This document shows positions 1 to 3,642 of a stretch of 5,324 bases of DNA, piece by piece. A model generated the notes under the pieces. That model was not told where the DNA came from, searched no databases, and saw nothing but the letters and a program-made list of their open reading frames with translations. The DNA is from Dehalococcoidia bacterium (lineage in GTDB: Bacteria; Chloroflexota; Dehalococcoidia; GIF9; AB-539-J10). The stretch lies in NCBI GenBank assembly GCA_030621105.1, contig JAUXIH010000078.1, forward strand, positions 1-5,324, written 5' to 3'. The position numbers and the translations under genes are program-made. Every line of letters begins with the position of its first letter. The stretch's first letter is position 1.

Positions 1-393
1 CGCTAGGTCAGGCTTTCGCCCATTGCCCAATATTCCTTGCTGCTGCCTCCCGTAGGAGTTGGGGCCGTATCTCAATCCCCATCTGGCTGATCATCCTCTC
101 AGACCAGCTACCGATCATCGCCTTGGTAGTCCATTACACTACCAACTAGCTAATCGGGCGCAGGCTCATCTCTAAGCACACTAGGCTTTAATAAACCAAA
201 CATCGTTCGACTTATCACATGCAGAATTAGCCTATCTTTCAATAGGTTATCCTCCACTTAAAGGCAGATTACCTACGCGTTACTCAACCGTCCGCCACTA
301 TGTTACAACCCGAAGGTTATAACACCGTACGACTTGCATGCATAAAGCGCACCGCTAACGTTTATCCTGAGCCAGGATCAAGCTCTTCACACA
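1..393 (-). rRNA. rrs: 16S ribosomal RNA, 5' part (runs off left edge)
   Basis: This is the 5' domain of small-subunit ribosomal RNA, read on the minus strand. The bacterial EUB338 site lies at 42-59 (GCTGCCTCCCGTAGGAGT on the plus strand), and the 27F-type site near the 5' end lies at 367-386. Counting 7 nt back from E. coli position 8 puts the mature 5' end near 393. The window therefore holds roughly E. coli positions 1-395; the rest is off the left edge. The V1 hairpin (helix 6) is intact at 301-324, with a 10-bp stem capped by a C(UUCG)G tetraloop. Helix 12 is also kept by paired changes (UGGGG/CCCCA), which argues for a working gene and not a decayed copy. TATGCATGCAAGTCG near the 5' end resembles Chloroflexota/Dehalococcoidia; this placement is from memory, without alignment. 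Whether 23S and 5S follow cannot be seen. Confidence 0.97.
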
Positions 394-417
394 AACACTT
401 TCCTTCCACTATTCTGT

Positions 418-429
418 TGTTAAGGTGCA
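418..429 (-). promoter_or_regulatory. boxA-like rRNA antitermination site
   Basis: On the minus strand this reads TGCACCTTAACA, matching 10 of 12 bases of the E. coli rrn boxA TGCTCTTTAACA. In rRNA leaders boxA RNA binds NusB-NusE (S10) and protects the long untranslated transcript from Rho. It lies between the predicted rRNA start point (about 436) and the mature 16S end (about 393), which is the expected place. No clear boxB hairpin is seen beside it. The assignment rests on sequence similarity and position only. Confidence 0.6.
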
Positions 430-442
430 AACGAACTTGATT

Positions 443-471
443 ATGCTATGCTATTTTAATGCCTTTGTCAA
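443..471 (-). promoter_or_regulatory. rRNA promoter (-35 TTGACA, -10 TAGCAT)
   Basis: On the minus strand a perfect -35 box TTGACA (466-471) is followed by a 17-bp spacer and the -10 box TAGCAT (443-448, 4 of 6 matches). This predicts a start near 436 and a leader of about 43 nt before mature 16S. Sequence upstream of the -35 (472-510) is AT-rich and could act as an UP-like element, but no strong consensus is visible. The consensus -35 combined with optimal spacing fits a strong sigma-70-type rRNA promoter. Confidence 0.65.
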
Positions 472-543
472 CCTGAGTATATGCTCTTCAAATACTACTC
501 TAATTAAGTTCAATACAGCAATCACCTCAAGCAAAGCAATTGG

Positions 544-572
544 TTGGTTCGCAGCAAAATTAGTGGTAGAAT
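544..572 (+). promoter_or_regulatory. Probable corA promoter (TTGGTT, 17 bp, TAGAAT)
   Basis: TTGGTT at 544-549 (3 of 6 matches to TTGACA) is followed by exactly 17 bp and TAGAAT at 567-572 (5 of 6 matches to TATAAT). Transcription would start near 579, leaving a leader of about 27 nt with a GAGG ribosome-binding site before the ATG at 607. If this is right, the in-frame upstream starts TTG 544 and ATG 571 lie within the promoter and cannot be used from this transcript. The -35 match is weak, so the call is tentative. Confidence 0.4.
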
Positions 573-591
573 GCCGAAAAGTATACTTCGA

Positions 592-597
592 TTGAGG
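592..597 (+). promoter_or_regulatory. Ribosome binding site deciding the corA start
   Basis: TTGAGG (core GAGG at 594-597) lies 9 nt before the ATG at 607. The longer in-frame alternatives, TTG 544 and ATG 571, have no comparable purine-rich site at the right distance. This favours 607 as the translation start. Confidence 0.5.
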
Positions 598-606
598 CAT
601 GCCAGC

Positions 607-1566
607 ATGATACCTACATACGAAAAAGGACAGGAGACATTACATATCGAATCCATCACCTATGGCAAGCTGACATGGTATTATATTGAGAATCCCTCAG
701 CAGACGAAGTTGAATTTCTAGCACAACACTTCAATTTTCATCCATTAAACCTAGATGACATACTGAGTCATATACAACGTCCCAAAATCGACTATGCTGA
801 AGACCACCTCTTCATGGTTCTACACTTTCCCGTGTTCGATAAGAAGCGTCAAATGACAAAATCCAGCGAAGTAGATATTTTCATTGGTGAAAATTATGTG
901 GTCACCATACACTGCTCCGCTAACTTGAAACCTCTATCAAGATTTTTCAGAGAATGTCAGACCGGCAAGAAAAGTCAAAACACCTATCTGGGTCGAAGCT
1001 CAGGATTCCTTCTCTATCATATACTAGATGAATTGGTCGATTACTGTTTTCCCATACTTAGTAAAATTGCAAACAACATCGATGCTATGGAGGATGTCAT
1101 TTTCACAAAGCCTGTTCCACAAACAGTTCAACGGATAGCCTGGATTCGACGAGACCTTATTTCATTTCGTCGAGTTATCCGCCCCCAGCTTGCAGTACTT
1201 GAGACTTTGGAAAAAGGAGACTACCCCTTTCTTAGGGAGGAAGAGGAAGTTTATTTCGGAGACATCGCCGACCATGTACGTAAAATCTGGGATGGATTGG
1301 AAGACGCCAAGGAGGTAGTAGATGGATTTGCTGAAACAAGCAACTGGTTAACCTCCAATCGAATTCAAGAAATAATGCAAGTGTTAACAGTAGTTATGGC
1401 AATTCTAGCACCAGCTACACTAATAGCCAGCATCTACGGTATGAATATTCCCCTCCCTTATGGTACAGGGGATGGAAGTCTCCTGCCCTTCACTATCTTA
1501 TCACTAATTATGCTTCTCATAGGAGGAGGTATGTTTATCTTCCTGCGATATCGGAAGTGGCTCTAA
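607..1566 (+). CDS. corA: CorA family magnesium/cobalt transport protein
   Basis: This is an inner-membrane divalent-cation channel of the CorA (2-TM-GxN) family, which works as a homopentamer and mainly imports Mg2+. From ATG 607 it has 319 residues, close to the usual 310-350. The N-terminal cytoplasmic domain (about 1-250) carries family-typical stretches, including HPLNLDDI near 45-52, QRPKID near 57-62 and LFMVLHFPVF near 68-77. The C-terminus has two membrane segments, about 256-277 and 292-313, with the YGMN pore signature at 277-280, and ends in a basic RYRKWL tail. The short loop after GMN reads IPLPYGTGDGSLLP; it lacks the MPEL/MPEF element of the well-studied CorAs, so ion preference (Mg2+, Co2+ or Zn2+) is not fixed by sequence. 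The frame stays open upstream to TTG 544 (340 residues) with ATG 571 between; 607 is preferred for its ribosome-binding site and upstream promoter. It diverges from the 16S gene. No terminator hairpin with a T-run follows it. Confidence 0.93.
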   Translation: MIPTYEKGQETLHIESITYGKLTWYYIENPSADEVEFLAQHFNFHPLNLDDILSHIQRPKIDYAEDHLFMVLHFPVFDKKRQMTKSSEVDIFIGENYVVTIHCSANLKPLSRFFRECQTGKKSQNTYLGRSSGFLLYHILDELVDYCFPILSKIANNIDAMEDVIFTKPVPQTVQRIAWIRRDLISFRRVIRPQLAVLETLEKGDYPFLREEEEVYFGDIADHVRKIWDGLEDAKEVVDGFAETSNWLTSNRIQEIMQVLTVVMAILAPATLIASIYGMNIPLPYGTGDGSLLPFTILSLIMLLIGGGMFIFLRYRKWL

Positions 1567-1580
1567 ATTAGTTATCCATA

Positions 1581-1610
1581 GTGACAATAATCAAGACACA
1601 ATGCTATACT
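1581..1610 (+). promoter_or_regulatory. Promoter of the coaX-coaBC-valS operon (extended -10)
   Basis: GTGACA at 1581-1586 (5 of 6 matches to TTGACA), an 18-bp spacer and TATACT at 1605-1610 (5 of 6) form a good sigma-70-type promoter. A TG one base upstream of the -10 (1602-1603) makes it an extended -10. The start would fall near 1617, giving a leader of about 45 nt. It sits in the 95-bp gap after corA, with no terminator seen between, so read-through from corA is also possible. Confidence 0.6.
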
Positions 1611-1661
1611 CGTTTTATTCCTCGTGATCTTCTGAAGAAAACTTAGCCCAGATCAGCTACC

Positions 1662-2432
1662 ATGTTACTAGCTATCGATATCGGTAATACAAACATTACC
1701 TTAGGTATATTTAATGAAAAACAACTCATCACTACATGGCGACTTGCAACAAGAATATCTCATACAGCAGATGAATATGGCATCATGTTGCTTACCCTCT
1801 CCCATCAACATAAGCTGCTAATCTCAGATATCTCAGGAGCGATTCTATGCAGCGTTGTTCCGCCTCTGGTACCTATTTGGGTAGAAGTATGTAAAAAATA
1901 CCTAGACCTCTCCCCCATTATAGTCGAAGCTGGAATTAAAACTGGGGTATGCGTTTCTGTAGATAATCCCCGAGAAGTAGGACCTGATCGGATAGTTAAT
2001 ACTGTGGCTGCTTTCAACTTATACAAAGGACCCGCTATTGTTATCGACCTCGGCACAGCAACAACCTTCGATGTTATCTCCAGAGAAGGTAATTATTTAG
2101 GTGGAGCTATTGCCCCTGGCATTGATGTAGCCAGTGAAGCCCTATTTGCCCATACCGCCATGTTACCCCTGGTAGAGTTAGCTCGACCAAAACAAGCCAT
2201 TGGCCGAAATACTATATCTGCTATGCAATCGGGAATAGTCTTCGGCTATGCGGGGCTAATTGAAGGGATAATCACACGCATAGAACAAGAAATGAAAGAT
2301 AAGGCCAGAATAGTAGCCACTGGAGGCTATGCCCAGATCTTGGCTAACGAAGTTCCAATGATAGATATAGTGAACCCTGATTTATCCCTAATCGGCTTAC
2401 GCCTCATCTACGAAATGAATAAGGAACAGTAA
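1662..2432 (+). CDS. coaX: Type III pantothenate kinase
   Basis: This cytoplasmic enzyme phosphorylates pantothenate to 4'-phosphopantothenate with ATP, the first step of coenzyme A synthesis. The type III family belongs to the ASKHA fold, typically needs a monovalent cation and resists CoA feedback (family knowledge). The 256-residue length is normal. Visible motifs in order: the N-terminal phosphate-binding DIGNTN (6-11); GPDR (107-110) with the likely catalytic Asp109, where most relatives have GADR; DLGTATTFD (129-137), the second phosphate loop; GGAIAPG (147-153); IGRNTISAMQSG (180-191); and ATGGYA (219-224) in the adenosine region. At 163-168 it reads HTAMLP where many relatives have RTAKLP. 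The start is fixed by the family: the first strand begins directly MLLAIDIG. There is no strong Shine-Dalgarno sequence before ATG 1662. It is the first gene of the apparent operon and ends 4 bp before coaBC, which encodes the next two pathway steps. Confidence 0.96.
   Translation: MLLAIDIGNTNITLGIFNEKQLITTWRLATRISHTADEYGIMLLTLSHQHKLLISDISGAILCSVVPPLVPIWVEVCKKYLDLSPIIVEAGIKTGVCVSVDNPREVGPDRIVNTVAAFNLYKGPAIVIDLGTATTFDVISREGNYLGGAIAPGIDVASEALFAHTAMLPLVELARPKQAIGRNTISAMQSGIVFGYAGLIEGIITRIEQEMKDKARIVATGGYAQILANEVPMIDIVNPDLSLIGLRLIYEMNKEQ
2421..2425 (+). promoter_or_regulatory. Ribosome binding site of coaBC inside the end of coaX
   Basis: AAGGA lies within the last codons of coaX, 11 nt before the coaBC ATG at 2437. 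With a 4-bp intergenic gap, ribosomes ending coaX would sit over this site, so translational coupling is likely. Confidence 0.45.
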
Positions 2433-2436
2433 ACAA

Positions 2437-3639
2437 ATGCAACTCAGCAATAAAATTATTGTCTTAGGAGTAACAGGAAGCATATCAGCTTACAAGGTAG
2501 TGGACGTAGCTAGCCAACTAACCCAGTTGGGAGCAGAAGTTAATGTCATTATGACGGCATCAGCCACCAAATTTATATCTCCATTATCATTCAGCACTGT
2601 GACCAAAAAACCTGTGACTATCGATATCCCCGCTCAAGACAACCAACTCTTCATTCCACACATAACCCTTGCCCAAACTGCCGATGTTATAACTATTGCT
2701 CCAGCCACAGCCAACACCATTGCTAAATTAGCTACTGGTATATGTGACAATATATTAACCTGTACAGTGCTAGCCACCAAAGCTCCTGTGGCCATAGCCC
2801 CAGCTATGAATGTAAATATGTATGAGAATAGCATCACTCAGAACAACTTGGCCAAACTGCAAGATCGGGACTTCGTTATTATTGGGCCAGCATTAGGCAA
2901 GCTAGCCTCAGGCAAAGAAGGGCTTAGCAGGCTAAGCCCTTCTCAAGATATTCTGGGGATTACATGCCAGCTGCTTGGAAAGCAGAGTGATCTTGCAAAC
3001 AGGCACATTACGATTACCGCAGGTGGTACCCGTGAACCCATTGATCCAGTCCGCCTTATCACTAATAGGGCATCAGGAAAAATGGGCTATGCTTTGGCCG
3101 AGGCAGCTCGAGATAGAGGAGCCAACGTGACATTAATCTCCGCTGCTACCTATCTCAACCAACCCGCTGGCATAAATACAATTGAAGTAGAGACTGCACA
3201 AGAAATGTATCACGCGACACAAAAACTCGCAGATCAAACTGAGGTTTTGATTATGGCAGCAGCCGTAGCTGACTATCGACCCACAAGTGCATCTGCTGAT
3301 AAGATCAAAAAGAGCCACGATACCTTAATATTAGAACTGGAGCATACACAGGATATCTTAAGTAACATTGAGTCAAGATGTATAAAAGTGGGTTTTGCTG
3401 CTGAAAGCAGCAATGTAATAGAAAATGCCAGACAAAAACTGCAAGAAAAGCATCTTGCACTCATTATAGCAAATGACATAACCGCTAAAGATAGCGGATT
3501 TGGCGTCGATTACAATCGAGTAGCCATCATTGACAGGGAGGGCAAAGTAGAAAAGTTACCTTTACTAACCAAAAGAGAAGTAGCCGATAAAATTCTAAAC
3601 AAAGTAGCTGCATTAATAACTACAAGGAAACCCAAATAG
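2437..3639 (+). CDS. coaBC: Bifunctional phosphopantothenoylcysteine decarboxylase / phosphopantothenate-cysteine ligase
   Basis: This bifunctional protein (formerly Dfp) makes the second and third steps of CoA synthesis. CoaB joins 4'-phosphopantothenate to cysteine using CTP; CoaC, an FMN enzyme, decarboxylates the product to 4'-phosphopantetheine. The 400 residues match the family (E. coli 406). The CoaC domain (about 1-185) shows GVTGSISAYK (11-20), the catalytic His75 in HITLA, APATANTIAK (88-97) and the PAMNxxM motif with Asn125. The CoaB domain (about 189-400) shows TAGGTREPID (194-203), Asn210 in ITNRASGKMG, AAAVADYRP (274-282), Lys289 in ADKIKK, VGFAAES (318-324) and ANDI (345-348). 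His75, Asn125, Asn210 and Lys289 fall at the same numbers as the E. coli catalytic residues. The exception is the CoaC flap (about 155-169): it reads LASGKEGLSRLSPS instead of ACGDxGxGRMAEP, with Ser at 158 for Cys158. A perfect inverted repeat overlies this stretch. The gene lies 4 bp after coaX and 3 bp before valS. Confidence 0.96.
   Translation: MQLSNKIIVLGVTGSISAYKVVDVASQLTQLGAEVNVIMTASATKFISPLSFSTVTKKPVTIDIPAQDNQLFIPHITLAQTADVITIAPATANTIAKLATGICDNILTCTVLATKAPVAIAPAMNVNMYENSITQNNLAKLQDRDFVIIGPALGKLASGKEGLSRLSPSQDILGITCQLLGKQSDLANRHITITAGGTREPIDPVRLITNRASGKMGYALAEAARDRGANVTLISAATYLNQPAGINTIEVETAQEMYHATQKLADQTEVLIMAAAVADYRPTSASADKIKKSHDTLILELEHTQDILSNIESRCIKVGFAAESSNVIENARQKLQEKHLALIIANDITAKDSGFGVDYNRVAIIDREGKVEKLPLLTKREVADKILNKVAALITTRKPK
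2916..2943. repeat. Perfect 13-bp inverted repeat inside coaBC
   Basis: The arms AGAAGGGCTTAGC (2916-2928) and GCTAAGCCCTTCT (2931-2943) are exact reverse complements separated by only AG. As RNA this folds into about a 12-bp stem with a CAGG loop. It covers codons 160-169 of coaBC, the active-site flap. There is no T-run on either strand, so it is not an ordinary intrinsic terminator. Confidence 0.95.
3395..3413. repeat. 8-bp inverted repeat with 3-nt loop in coaBC
   Basis: TTGCTGCT (3395-3402) and AGCAGCAA (3406-3413) flank GAA and can form a small hairpin. It covers the codons for the conserved FAAESSN stretch of the CoaB domain. A repeat of this size is expected about once by chance in a window this long, so no function is claimed. 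Confidence 0.6.
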
Positions 3640-3642
3640 GAA

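Noticed and set aside
1..393. 16S fragment as a pseudogene or misassembly
   Set aside because: Helices 1, 6 and 12 are kept by complementary changes, and promoter and boxA are properly placed, which fits a functional gene cut only by the window edge.
481..530. A second, upstream tandem rRNA promoter on the minus strand (for example TTGCTG, 18 bp, TAGTAT)
   Set aside because: Matches are weak (3 of 6 and 4 of 6) in an AT-rich stretch where such pairs are easy to find.
1567..1661. Terminator after corA or a riboswitch before coaX
   Set aside because: No GC-rich hairpin with a T-run is present in the 95-bp gap, and the leader after the predicted start is only about 45 nt, too short for known CoA- or Mg2+-related riboswitches.
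1805..2056. Minus-strand open frame of 83 codons inside coaX
   Set aside because: It lies wholly antisense to a well-supported gene and its translation resembles no family I know; it is a by-product of the coaX codons.
2916..2943. Intrinsic terminator or attenuator within coaBC
   Set aside because: The stem is strong, but no T-run follows on either strand, and the gene and operon continue normally through it.
2634..3479. Three minus-strand open frames inside coaBC (2634-2837, 3133-3318, 3273-3479), one with a hydrophobic translation
   Set aside because: All are antisense to conserved CoaBC coding sequence. The hydrophobic look of the first comes from the reversed alanine/isoleucine-rich stretch of CoaC.
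3482..3497. 6-bp inverted repeat CCGCTA / TAGCGG in coaBC
   Set aside because: Arms this short with a 4-nt loop are expected by chance. Its resemblance to the inner arms of the valS repeat is only five bases.
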